NCBI RefSeq assembly: GCF_905147365.1
Contig: NC_056408.1
Span: 1,240,001-1,304,000 of the forward strand
DNA length: 64,000 bases
Direction of reading: 5' to 3'
Source of the DNA: Aricia agestis
Lineage: Eukaryota > Arthropoda > Insecta > Lepidoptera > Lycaenidae
Below, piece after piece: positions 32,531-43,615 of this stretch (position 1 is the first letter of the stretch; each line of letters begins with the position of its first letter). Under the pieces are notes generated by a model. The model saw only the letters and a list, made by a program, of their open reading frames with translations, was not told the origin of the DNA and made no database searches. The translations under genes and the position numbers were made by a program.

Positions 32531-32846
32531 TATAAAAACTGGTGCTCGGAAGTCGGAAGTTGGGCTGCGAGTGAGATTTGGTGCACGACGCATAGGTACC
32601 GTATACCTGATACCAGGAAATATCGTTATATTTACCGGTATTTTCATAACGACATTTTTTGGTTATGTTACTAGATATCGATAAAAAAAATCCGGTATCT
32701 GGAGACCATTATGAAAATACCGGTACGGAACGATATTTTTTCGAGTATTCGATAACGTTATGAAGCCCTGCCTAGGACATCCTAGCTAGGATAAGTGGAA
32801 TAAGCGCTTAATAATTTATATGATTTTTAAAGATTACAGAATACAA

Positions 32847-33160
32847 GCTTCGAAATGAAACAATTCGTCAAAGAACTAAAGTCACCGACATAGTGCAGAG
32901 AATCAGTACGCTGAAGTGGAACTGGGCTGGTCACGTAGCTCGAAGAACAGACGATCGCTGGAGTAAACTTACTCTGGAATGGAGACCAAGGCTGGGAAAT
33001 CGGGGTGTAGGTCGACCTCCAACTAGGTGGGACGACGATCTCCGCTTAGTTGCAGGCCCATGTTGGATGCGAGTAGCAGGAGATCGGTCATCTTGGCGTT
33101 CATTGAGAGAGGCCTATGTCCAGCAGTGGACAACTATAGGCTGATATGATGATGATGATG
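32847..33160 (+). mobile_element. 5'-truncated RTE-type LINE with TSD
   Basis: Encodes the end of a reverse-transcriptase ORF: LKWNWAGHVARRTDDRW, then GVGRPPTRWDDDL and the terminal SLREAYVQQWTTIG before a stop, followed by a (TGA)n tail. This ending and the ATG/TGA-repeat tail are typical of RTE-clade LINEs. ACAGAATACAA flanks it exactly at 32836-32846 and 33161-33171, an 11-bp target duplication. The ORF is dead because almost all of it is missing. Confidence 0.88.
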
Positions 33161-33171
33161 ACAGAATACAA

Positions 33172-33660
33172 ATTAGTACTCACGATAATTAATAATATAA
33201 AAGGCCCATTCATTATCCTTGCAGTCAGCCGTGCAGTCCGCCGCCTAATGCAGGATAGTGAATGGTGTTGCAGGCCTGCAACACTTCCTTTACTAATTAC
33301 TTTACTTTAAAAACAGGTATTTTTTAAAGCAACATCAATAAATTTTGTGTTTTTGTGCTTTTTCGAATGACTGGTACTGTCCAATCTACTAGTCATTTAC
33401 CCTATTTTGGTCATTCTTTAAAAAAAACCTGTTATAAACAAATGTCAGCGCATGTCAGCCAAATGTCAGCGACTACGAAATGTCAGAATTTCGAAATGTC
33501 ATTTCTAAAGAAGAAGAAGAAGAAACTTAAAAAAAAACCAAACAATTTTTTGTAAGCAAACGGTTTTATTTTACAATGTGGAAATTGATATTTTGAGTTA
33601 AAATATATGTGAAACTTTTGTTCATTTTGTAAGTAATGTTTCAAAGGATCGCAAATTAAA
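33172..33660. promoter_or_regulatory. upstream region / 5' UTR of the GPR158-like gene
   Basis: AT-rich with a (GAA)n-like stretch (AAGAAGAAGAAGAAAC) near 33509. The ATG at 33661 follows GCAAATTAAA. I see no defined promoter element. Confidence 0.35.
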
Positions 33661-36600
33661 ATGGAGAAGTTAAATTGCACTTTACTTGCGATATCTTTGT
33701 GTGCATTGTTGTGGGGTGTGGCCGGTCAATATGAGTGGCAAATACGAGATTCTATTGACGAAATTCGTGGAAGAATGGACAAAATATCTCCAGACAACTG
33801 CTATATAAGCCACCTCGACGATCTCTTCCTACCCAAAGACTCCGTGTCCCACCACCCCGATGTGAAAGAAATCAACATCAACCCAGTGTTCGCAAATCGT
33901 ACCGCGATGTTACATTTGCATAATCTAGCCATAAGTAGAGCCTTTTTCTGGAGTTACATACTCCAGTCTCGTTTTATTCGGCCCGCTATCAATGATACGT
34001 ACGATCCAGGAATGATGTACTATTTCCTATCGTCCGTCGCGGACGTTTCATCTAACCCCTACATAAACGCTAGTTCCATATATTTTTCACCGAATATGTC
34101 TTACACGTCCTCGTACAGAGGGTTCTTCAACAAGACCATGCCGAGATTCGCGCCTAGGGCTTTCAGAGCCGATGATTTCAATGATCCTGTACATCTTCAG
34201 AAAGTATCCACTCTAAACACGTTCTATGTTGAAGATTTAGGTGCGTTTGATTCGGAAAGTTTATCTAAAGATTACACATCAGATTTCTACCGCACCAATG
34301 AATGGTATCAAGTTTGGTTGCCGGATCGGGTGGACAAAAGGCATGATACCAAAACAACATATCAAGTCGAAATACGATATGCAAATAACACTAATGAGAC
34401 ATTTACATTCCATGGACCTCCAGGCAATGATGAGGTTTGTATTCATTAACTGCTCTTTGTTGCTAAACTGTTTATAGTATTATGGGTATTTTGTTCTTAT
34501 GCATAAAGTACAGAATCTGCTGGTTACAATAATATTATATTTGACTAACTATAGCTATTGGTTATATTATTTGACAGAATTATATATTTTGAAACTTTTA
34601 TAATTGTTTAAGGCTTTTTTACTGGTTGATGTTAAAATGTATTGGTGCTAATGTACAAATTCTATAGTACATTCTGTGTATTTCAGACTCCCGGGCCTGT
34701 AAACTGGACGAAGCCATACTTTGACTGCGGCAGACTGAACAAGTGGCTGGTGGCTGCTGTTTCCCCTGTAGCTGATATTTACCCTCGTCACACACAATTC
34801 AGACACATTGAATATCCTACGTAAGATTATGATTGTTTACTTTATTTTAGTCAAAGTCCAAGCATAATAATTTGTTGTTTGAATTATTTTAAATTAAAAA
34901 AAATGTTGTGATATTGTGTATGCTGTTACTTTCTTATACTTATCATTCTATATCAATTTTAATTAATGCCTAACTACTAAAGGTTTAAATTTTTATCCTA
35001 TCTTTGTCTGTATGTTGCAAAGTCTTCACAAAAAGGTTATGAAAGTCATATAGTTAATGTTTTCTTGACAAATATTTGTGTAATTATTTTACAGCTACAC
35101 AGCTGCAGTGGTAATGGAAATGGATTATGATAGGATAGACATAAATCAATGTCCGTTCAGTCCGGGCAATGACAAACCAAACAGGTTTACAGGGACTGCA
35201 AGATGTAAAGAAGAAACTACAGAGGTGAGCTTTTAAAGTCAAAGATGTTGTATATATTGTTTATAACTGACATATTTTTGTGGCTTTGTATTATATATAT
35301 AATTGGAATCTCGGAATCGGCTCCAATGATTTTCATGAAATTTTGTATATAAGGGGTTTCGGGGGTGATAAATTGATCTAGCTAGGAATCATTTTTATAA
35401 TATTTTATTTTATTCGTGTTTTATTGAATACCGAGCAAAGCTCGGTCAAATAGCTAGTAATTACTAATATAACCATTGTGCAATATTTCCATGGAAATTA
35501 GCAAATCTATAATAATATTGTAAATGCGAAAGTATCTCTGTCTGTCTGTCTTTCTGTCAAAACTACTGAACCGATTGTAATGAAATTTTGTACACAGATA
35601 GTCTAAAGCCTGAGAAAGGACATAGGCTACTTTTTAACTGGAAAAAGGGGTTGTAAAGGAGTGAAAATGCGTAAATTTGTTCAAATTAAGTTAGTTACAG
35701 ATGGCGCTAAGAGTCGTCTACCTCGCGCTATCACTTGGTCTTACGTGTTTCTATAAGAGGTGGTACCATCTCAAGTTACATTTTCGATTCTTTAGATTGT
35801 TTTACACGCTTTTATATTATAACTTTAACCTATCAAAAATAAATTATAGTTTATGGCTAAAGTTGTGTAATGGGGGGCTAAATAAGTTTTAGGCATAAAT
35901 AAAGTTTAATTTAAATTAATGAAATATTATCGGTATTTTGATTTAAGGGGTACTAGGGTTTTAAAAAGCTTTTAAATTTGACAACAATTTTGTTGACACC
36001 GCGCGCTATAAACTGAAGTCCACGCGGACGAAGTCGCGGGCAACAGCTAATTCTTTATATGTTCCTTTATAAATTAAAATTTGCTTAATTTCTGTTGACA
36101 ATAATTGTTGTTTTCTTATTCAAGTTGTTTCAAACCTTTAACACTAAATTATTGTATTGTTTCAGTGTGAACCTCTACATGGATGGGGCTTCCGAAGGGG
36201 AGGATATCAGTGTCGCTGTAGACCTGGTTACCGACTACCAAGCCTTGTCAGGCGACCATACCTGGGAGAGATCATAGAACGGGCGACTTCTGATCAGTAT
36301 TACAATAACTTTGACTGCAGCAAGATTGGATGTAAATATTAAGTTTATTTGTGATGTAGATTCATTTTGATTCTACCTTCTGGTAGAATTAAAATTTATG
36401 GCATTTTAGCTTTTTTTTAGAAACAAGAACTGTCTTTAAGATTATCCATAATTCAACCTCAATATTTTTCCAGGGGTCCAGCGTTTGCCAGTGGAATGGG
36501 TGAAGGCTGATCCTCAGATAAGAGCAATGTATATGGACAGATATTACGAATATGTGAACTCCACTACAGGTCCAGAATCATTGCACACTGAAAGAATGAA

Positions 36601-39600
36601 TTTGTATGGAGCACTCAACTTTATAAAGAGTGTCCAACCACATAACTGCTCATTGTAAGTGCAATTTACTTAACAGGCTTACGAAGGTTCTTCAATTATT
36701 TTTTTAACAGAAATGATGGATGATTATTGAAGAAACATTGTAATCCTAAATCACTTAGAAACAGGACACTGTATTTAATGAAGAGTAAAAGAAGCTGAAG
36801 CTTTATTGCTTGAGAAGAAAAGCAAACAATTTTCTCACTTACACTTATAATAAAGTCTTGTGCTAAACATTGCCTCTACTCTCCTTGTTAAAATGTTCTT
36901 TTAATGCTATGGTAAAGTAAAAACTTATTTCACTCCATAATAATTACAGATACAAACCATCAGACCTGATACTAAACGGAGACATAGCATTCGGTGCTGA
37001 AGAGCAGTTCCAGAACCAAGCTAAAATGGCTGTGAGATTGGCAAATTTCATTAGTGCATTCTTGCAGGTGTGTTGAACATTGTATATTGTATTAGGTTGA
37101 AGCTAATCACGCATTTGTCAGCACCGTACGCGTCAAACACACCACAGTACATGAAAAGCGGCGCGTACGGTGCGGACGAGTGTGTGAGGTTTCACACCAT
37201 ATTTTAATATAACGAATTTTAAAATGCGATCACGTTTATGCGTAAAATTTATTTGAAATGTAATAAACAGCTCCACAAATTACATTGAACATACTTTAGA
37301 CTTTCTAATCCTTTACCTTCATGTCACGTCTTCATAGCCTGCCTAACACTGTTTATCATTTTTTTTCTGCTAAGTATTAACTGCAAATCCATGTATTATA
37401 ATAGCATTAAGCAAATTCTTGGTATTGTTATGCTTAATTTAAAACAAAATACAGGTGTCAGATCCAACGGAAGTGTTCAGTGGTACAAGAGTGGCTGACA
37501 AGCCTCTAACTGAGGATCAGATGCTCGGAGAGACTTTGTCCATTGTGCTCGGAGACTCCAAGGTGTGGTCTGCTGGTGAGTACTATTAGATCTCATTTTA
37601 TAAGAAGATTTCTGTTAAAATATTTAATTTATATAGTTCAAACTACGAACCGAAGCACAAAACTTTATATTAGAATATTAAAAAGTGTATGAAATTATGT
37701 GCCTTATTACTATGATTCAAGTATGTATAGTGTGTTTTAAGCTGATCGCACATTTGTCAGCGCCGTACGCGTCGCACGCACCGCATAGTACACGAAATGC
37801 AGCGCGTACGTGCGGGTATGTGCGAGGTTTCACATAATTTCATACAACGAATTCTAAAATGCGGCGCATTCGTGCGGATAAAAGTGCGATCACCTTTAAT
37901 GTCTGATACATATTTCTAACAATTCTAACCTCAGAAAATATGACAGATTTGACCTACTACAAATAAGATTTTTGGTACTAAATGTAGCTTAATTTTTCAG
38001 GTACATATTGGGACAGAAACAAGTTTACCAACAGGACGTATTTTGCGCCACTCGCTTACAAGACCGAGTTGAACACTAGGAAATTTAAATTGGAAGATAT
38101 GGCAAGACTGAACAAGACAGGTTAGTTCCGGGTTGAAGTATAAAATTTGAGTCAAATTTAAGGTTCAAGTTATCACATCCTTCAAGGTCATTAGGCTAGA
38201 AGAAAAAATTAAACATCAAACTCCCAAAATCGCCCAAATGTAAATAACCTACACTATCTTTTGCGATTCGGTGTGCAAAGGACTAAAGAGTTAACTTCGG
38301 TTTTTCTTCCAGATAAAATTAGAGGGCAACTGCCGTTGCCCATAGACATTCGCAAGATCAAAAGAGTTGCATGTGTGTTGCCGGCGTTTTAAGAGGGAAA
38401 ACGCTCTTGAATCCTTCAAGAGCGTATTCCCTCTAAAAAGGCCAAACCTTCAAGTTGAAGGTTTTGCAGGTCGTATCGGCTCGGAAATACTGGCGACAGT
38501 CAGTTCCAGAGTTTTACTGTGCGTAGCTGAAAGTTACGCGAAAACGCATGGTGGTTTCGTCTATTCCTAGACAGTTGGCGGACTTACGTAATTTAGTTGC
38601 TTTTACGTCTAACCTAGTTGACGGATTGGGTGCCATTAAAAAAGAAGAAGAAGAACATCGAATTGACATCTCCAACCTCTCTCTCTCTACCAAGTGACGC
38701 GGGTCCGTCATCTGCCTATGAGTCAACTTCTTCGATGGTACAATCAAGTTATATTTTTACAGACGAGATTTACACAAACAAGCCGTGGTTCCAGTTCCTC
38801 AAGCAGCGCTGGTCGACGAGTTTCGAGGAGCTGGAGAAGTATTTCCTCAAGATGAAGATCCGTGACGACGAGCTCGGACATCATCTCAAGCAGTATGAAA
38901 GATATCCGACGTTCTACAAGTGAGTATTGTGTTCCATAAGCCTGGATTTGAAGACAAATTTTGAAATAAAAAAAACTGTGTTCTCTCTATAGACACTTTC
39001 TTATTAGAGGGTGGGTTCATGATGTATTTTTTATTTGCCATTAAGTTTTTACTTACCATGGGATTAGACATGAGATGTATGTTCCATAGTTTATACTATT
39101 CTTTATTATTGTGTGCATAATAAAGAATTTGAATTATATTGTTGTCTCTTTCATTTGAAGGGAAAGAGACAAGTACGACACTAACAGATTAATCTACAAA
39201 ATTCTATGTGCTAACTGCTAAGTGACTGGACGGTTGTGTGTAAAATTTTATTATATTTTTTATTCTTAGCGAATTTGTTTCAATGAATAATATTAGTCCT
39301 TGCATGATGCATCACATTAATTTGTCTGGCGCAGTTAAAACATCGAAAATTCATAGTCTACCTCTAACTATTTAAAAACTAGCTGACCAGTCAAAAGTTG
39401 TTTTGCTATATAAATTATTACTAGTTTAAAAACCTATTCTAATGCCTAACAAATGTACACACAAAATTTCATTCAAATCGGTGGAGCCGTTTTGGAGAAG
39501 TTCGCGCACAAGCACTGTGACAAGAATTTCATTAAAAAAAAATTCTATAATATTTGCAGGGCTGCCAACATCCAGCAGGGTCACTGGACGCGGCCGTACT

Positions 39601-41246
39601 TCGACTGCGACGGGCACCTCAAGCAGTGGGTCATCACCTACGCCGCTCCATTCTTCGGCTGGGACTCCGTCAAGAAGCTAGAGTTCAAGTGAGTTATTAT
39701 AATATTGAATTGATAAAGAAATTATTACAGTTCTGATGCACATTAGACGCCGCGGAACCTTTTAAAAAGACTGATGCATTACGCATTGACGTTTAAAGTG
39801 CGAGATGGTAGACCGTTTTTCACCGGTTATTGCATCCACAAAATATTGTGATTACATAAGTCAAACGGTAAATAAACTCGTTTGCTTTTCAGTAGTGTAT
39901 GAAAATTCTTCTTTTCCCTTGTGCAAATATTGCACTTTTCAAATCAAATATTATCTTCAATTATTTTTTTACTGAATTAATTTTTTACCACGTAAAGCTG
40001 TAGCCAAATTTTTCTGTTTCTTCAATTTCGTGTTATTACAGAGGCGTGGTGGCGGTGACGATGTCCCTGCTGTCGCTGGACATCAACCAGTGTCCGGACA
40101 AGTACTACGTGCCCAATGCGTTCAAGAACACCGACAAATGTGACAGGAGCTCCTCCTATGTGAGTACTAGTAAACTTTATTTTGGTGATGTACGGGCACA
40201 GTACGGCTGATTCCTGGCATCGCTTGTCAATTCACTTGCGTTTATTTCCACGACAAAAATGCGATAGTGATGTTTCCGACATATTATACTAGTTTTACCT
40301 ACAACTTCGTTGCGATGAAGCTCTTTCATCGCGCGACAATTGTACATTTGTCGTGATTAAAACCTTACTGGTTAATTTTTTAAGGACTCAAAAGTCTAAC
40401 TACTAGTCGGTTAATTTTAAGTTGGATGTAAACACACACCTTACACACAGTGTACAATATGAATAGGATTGCCAGGTTGTTAGACCGAAAAGCCAGACAA
40501 AGCAGTCAGCTTGGCCGGACATTAGTACAAAAATGCCGGAACCTTGCTATCTAAAACAATTTAACATCTTAAGGTGAAGCCAAACGAGCGTAATTTGTGA
40601 GTTGTGAGTAGCAGAATTTCGGTCGTGTAAATATCTTTTCTCTGGCAGAAATTCTGCTGCATTCAGTTTCATACAAAATTCCTGTCTGATTCCCAGGGCT
40701 TCACCCTTATAGCTCTACAATTATATAAAGTTATAGATTCTAGGCTCTACAAAAGCCGGACTCCCTTTAATTTTGGCCGGACACGCAAGCTAAAAGCCTG
40801 ACTGTGTCCGGCTTTATCCAGACGCCTGGCAACCCTATATATGAATGTAATATATTAGTGCAGTGGTACTCAACCTTTTTTATACTGGCCACAAACACGT
40901 TTTGAAAAAAGTCGTTACAACTTTTTCCGTCTAGCCCCCTTTCGAAACGCGCGATAAGGAACTTCGTTCCAATAAAGTATTTTGTTTCCAGTGCGTGCCG
41001 ATCCAGGGTCGCGGGTTTGAATCCGGCGGCTACAAGTGCGAGTGTGCGCAGGGCTACGAGTACCCCTTCGAGGACCCCACCACTTACTACGACGGGCAGA
41101 TCGTCGAGGCGGAGTTCATGAACCTCATCGACGATAAACTGACGCGCCTCGACATGTTCAAGTGCAGGCTGGCCGGCGCCGCGAGTATACAGGCCGCGGT
41201 CATGATGATTGCGGCAGCGTTGGTGTTGCTGTGGCGCGCGCAGTAG
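33661..41246 (+). CDS. secreted or GPI-anchored protein with two GPR158-type ectodomain/EGF modules
   Basis: Twelve coding exons: 33661-34434, 34687-34820, 35095-35224, 36166-36331, 36474-36654, 36950-37067, 37455-37575, 38001-38120, 38763-38919, 39560-39688, 40042-40159 and 40992-41246; 2403 nt, 800 aa. All junctions are GT/AG and in frame. Residues 1-22 are a signal peptide. Two similar modules follow: the first has PYFDCGRLNKWLVAAVSP, DINQCP and CEPLHGWGFRRGGYQCRCRP; the second has PYFDCDGHLKQWVITYAAP, DINQCP and CVPIQGRGFESGGYKCECAQ. This Cache-type sensor plus EGF-like stalk is that of the orphan class C receptors GPR158/GPR179 (family assignment from memory). No seven-helix region is present. 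The protein ends with CRLAGAAS, a stretch of about 17 hydrophobic residues and WRAQ, which fits a GPI signal; a single-pass anchor is the alternative. About ten N-glycosylation sequons are visible. Ligand and role are unknown. Confidence 0.85.
35290..35458 (+). mobile_element. short repeat, CTCGGAATCGGCTCCAA family, copy 2
   Basis: AATCTCGGAATCGGCTCCAA, GATCTAGCTAGGAATCATTT and ACCGAGCAAAGCTCGGTCAA end in GCTAG before T. Intronic. Confidence 0.65.
35506..36050 (+). mobile_element. full-length Helitron-like repeat
   Basis: 545 bp, from TCTATAATAATATTGTAAAT to GTCGCGGGCAACAGCTAA before T, without inverted ends. It lies in intron 3 of the GPR158-like gene and is the reference for shorter copies at 17226 and 22743. 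The 63-aa frame inside is not called. Confidence 0.7.
37091..37245. mobile_element. TIR-type repeat, copy 1 (intron 6)
   Basis: CATTTGTCAGCACCGTACGC and GCGCGTACGGTGCGGAC, then GAGGTTTCACA. The same order is found at 37741-37905 in the next intron. Confidence 0.6.
37741..37905. mobile_element. TIR-type repeat, copy 2 (intron 7)
   Basis: GCTGATCGCACATTTGTCAG, GCGCCGTACGCGTCGCACGC and, at the right, AAAAGTGCGATCAC, whose inverse matches the left edge. Confidence 0.65.
38310..38560 (-). mobile_element. LINE-tail fragment with inner hairpin (intron 8)
   Basis: On the minus strand it carries ACTGTCGCCAGTATTTCCGA and CCTTCAACTTGAAGG, then GCCGGCAACACACATGCAAC, as in 8440-8745. The TTTTAAGAGGGAAAACGCTC and GAGCGTATTCCCTC blocks form an inverted pair. 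Confidence 0.55.
38565..38750. mobile_element. decayed MITE (intron 8)
   Basis: GTTGGCGGACTTACGTAATT and CATCTGCCTATGAGTCAACT with TTCGATGGTACAAT match 51004-51150 and 62912-62975. Confidence 0.5.
40468..40837. mobile_element. TIR element (intron 11) hosting a nested MITE
   Basis: AGGATTGCCAGG at the left is inverted as CCTGGCAACCCT at the right; GGCCGGACA words occur inside both halves. The MITE at 40571-40709 lies within. Confidence 0.65.
40571..40709. mobile_element. nested MITE, TAAGGTGAAGCC family
   Basis: TTAAGGTGAAGCC is inverted as GGCTTCACCCTTA. Nested in the preceding element. Confidence 0.7.
40858..40960. mobile_element. hAT-like fragment (intron 11)
   Basis: CAGTGGTACTCAACCTTTTT is a standard hAT terminal sequence; the other end is not identified. 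Confidence 0.4.
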
Positions 41247-41423
41247 TGTTACAGTTGGTAAAGTATGCGCACTTTGTGTCAGCGGGGGCCGCATTTTTGA
41301 TATTTTTTTTATAATGGCGTGTATGACAGCTAAGATATTTGTGAAAAATGTGGTCCAACATAATGTGCATCCTTAGGCTGTTTACACACGGCGCCGCTAT
41401 ATTACTCATCCTTGTATTTTTAT

Positions 41424-41502
41424 GGGCCCTTACACACGGCGCCGCAGCGGCAGCGGCACGGTATCGCGGCCGCCGCGCCGGCGCCGTGTGTAAGGGCCCC
41501 AG
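41424..41502. mobile_element. foldback MITE, GGGCCCTTACACACGGCG family
   Basis: GGGCCCTTACACACGGCGCC is inverted as GGCGCCGTGTGTAAGGGCCC around a GC-rich core. A partial copy (TTACACACGGCGCCGC) is at 41382. It sits in the 3' flank of the GPR158-like gene. Confidence 0.85.
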
Positions 41503-41637
41503 GGCGGCGGTGCCGCTGCATTGGTGGCTTCGATGCGTTACGAATCTGCGCTAGTATAAATTGAGCCTTATAAGTTTACAAAAGATGAACTCGCAATACT
41601 GATTGTACTATGATGCCACAGATTACCGTGCAGTTAG

Positions 41638-41789
41638 ATCTGTAGCTCTACCATGAGGAAGAGGAGGCGATTTTAGTTCCGCAAGAAGGAAATCTTGCGG
41701 AACTAAAATCGCCATACTAAATATTTACGTAGTTGGTATCGAGTATCGATAAATACTATAGCTTTAAACTCATGGTAGAGCTACAGATC
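41638..41789. mobile_element. two-tier foldback element
   Basis: Outer arms GATCTGTAGCTCTACCATGA mirror TCATGGTAGAGCTACAGATC. Inner arms GGCGATTTTAGTTCCGCAAG mirror CTTGCGGAACTAAAATCGCC. The inner hairpin may be a separate insertion. Confidence 0.85.
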
Positions 41790-41849
41790 ACTATTGTAAC
41801 ATATAGACTGACATTCCATGTACAGTTTTACTAGATCACATCTTAGGCT

Positions 41850-42025
41850 GATTTTTGTCTCACGCCGACCGCACGCGCGCCCTCGGATAGAGATGTATGA
41901 AATTCTAGGAAGCATTTTTTAATAATGCGTAGCGGTCAGCGCTGATAGTTTATGCGTTTCGGCGTCGGCATCGACGGTCAGTCGCAGTCAGCAGCTGACT
42001 GCTGACTGCGACTGACCGTCGACGC
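41850..42025. mobile_element. diverged copy of the 172-bp palindrome
   Basis: TTAGGCTGATTTTTGTCTCA at the left resembles the outer end of the next element. The core 41962-42024 is a hairpin with GACGGTCAGTCGCAGTCAGC arms and a CTGA loop. Confidence 0.7.
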
Positions 42026-42197
42026 ATCATTATATTTCTAGTGACAATATTAAGGCCGATTTTAGTCTGATACTCGGCGTCGGCGTCGACGGTCAGTCGC
42101 AGTCAGCAGTCAGCTGCTGACTGCGACTGACCGTCGACGCCGACGCCGAGTATCAGACTAAAATCGGCCTTAATATTGTCACTAGAAATATAATGAT
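42026..42197. repeat. 172-bp near-perfect palindrome
   Basis: Two 84-nt arms around a 4-nt loop (TCAG, 42110-42113). The left arm runs ATCATTATATTTCTAGTGAC, TTAAGGCCGATTTTAGTCTG, CTCGGCGTCGGCGTCGACGG, then TCAGTCGCAGTCAGCAG. By eye I find no mismatch in the paired arms. The element proper probably starts at TTAAGGCC (42050), with flanking DNA also mirrored. Confidence 0.9.
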
Positions 42198-43615
42198 TGT
42201 AGACTCGCTGTTATAAGTAGTGAAAATATAGTTCAGACCATAGGGCTTAGATGTAAGTAAGATAAAAAGCCACCTTAGAAGTAAGAATATCTAAAGACTT
42301 ATTTTCCGTCCAATTTACAAATACTACTTACAGTATGTTACCTCATTTCAGATGTTTAATCTCAGGTATAATTTTCATATTAAATGTAACAAAATAAGTT
42401 ATACATTTTTTACACACTTATTAATTTACTTTACGGATGTAAAAAAATATTCTTATTAATTGTTTTGTATGTAAGTCATAGCAATTGATTACTTAGTAAT
42501 TATTATTCTTAAGTTTAGTAAGCTTGGATAGTACTACTCATAAGTAAAGCGGTAGCTATTAAAATGTCCTACTGATAATACAAACAAGCAACAGGTTATA
42601 AAAAAGGATTTTAAGAAACTTAAGTATGGTTGCAAAGCACATAAAAATTCGGACATTGGCCTTTCGTGCTTGTCTCTTTCTCTCTCTTCCACTATTGAAA
42701 TATATTATGTGCCAAAGCACATAATATACTGATTGTACTATGTAACTGTACTATCTAACTGTAGTTCGGCCGCTAACGGCCGAACTACAGTTAGATTGTT
42801 AAACTTTATAATGACTCAAACTAAAGCAAATCTAAATAATTTTTAATTTTATAACTTAATGCATTTGATACGTTTGCATTTATATTTTTAAATAATGTGC
42901 CTTCACTATACAGCCTGCAGGCATTTATTTGTATTTAGTACAGAAAATCTAGTTGTGTACACTATATCATAATATGCTATAGTGTACATCATACTTTTAC
43001 ACAATCAAATAGAATAAAATATTGTAATATTATAAAACCATATTGTAATATACAAGATATTATTCAGATGTTTGGTAATTTTTAAGAGTCTTGACAATTT
43101 AAACACACGTCATAATATTATAGGTTCACTAATCACTATACCTATGAAGTGTTGTACCAAAGTTTCATTTCAAAATTTACTTCTAATGAAGTAAGATTAT
43201 ATTTTTTTACAGTTTTATTAAATATTCGACAATCCAGAAATATGTTATGAAATAATTCATATATTTTAATATACTGTTTTGAAATATATTATGGTAATAT
43301 GTACACATCATACAACACATATGTTTGTGTTGCCATTTGCCATAAAGTTACTTTATCAAAACAATTTACTTTAGTTATACATTGTAATCTGCACAATTTA
43401 TCGACAAAATATAACAAATTAAGAATCTCGTATAATAAATTAAAATAAGGGTAAAATCTGTTTTTATAACTTTTTATTTTAATGTCTGTAAACTGCCCAT
43501 TATTGTGCCTTATAATGTTTTTCTTCTGCCGTCCAATGTCATGTAAATTTTTACATTTTTTAAATAAATTAATTTGTATAGTAATCTCTTTTTATTTTAT
43601 TCCACTTTCCTGATT
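42198..43615. other. intergenic, one hairpin
   Basis: AT-rich. A perfect hairpin at 42754-42795 has 19-nt arms (TCTAACTGTAGTTCGGCCG) and a CTAA loop. GCAAAGCACATAA near 42632 and TTATGTGCCAAAGCACATAA near 42704 mark a small repeat. No gene. Confidence 0.6.

Larger units (their letters stand above)
31187..32770. mobile_element. non-autonomous hAT element with exact 8-bp TSD
   Basis: Ends are CAGGGCTTCA and TGAAGCCCTG. The flanking CCTAGGAC at 31179-31186 and 32771-32778 is an exact 8-bp duplication, the hAT hallmark. Subterminal DNA has ATACCGGTATTTT and ATAACGTTA repeats. It has itself received the TIR element at 31587-31905 and the SINE-like copy at 32240-32530. No transposase ORF. Confidence 0.88.
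31134..32809. mobile_element. foldback MITE split by a hAT insertion
   Basis: AAGCGCTTATTCCACTT and TCCTAGCTAGG at the left (31134-31178) are inverted at the right (32779-32809). Without the inserted 31187-32770 block it would be a hairpin element of about 90 bp, lying 140 bp upstream of the MRPL1 start codon. Confidence 0.85.

Noticed and set aside
35701..35892. 63-codon frame in a GPR158-like gene intron
   Set aside because: Lies wholly inside a Helitron-like repeat that recurs without a conserved frame.
40767..41294. 175-codon minus-strand frame
   Set aside because: Antisense shadow of the last exon of the GPR158-like gene joined to intronic transposon sequence.
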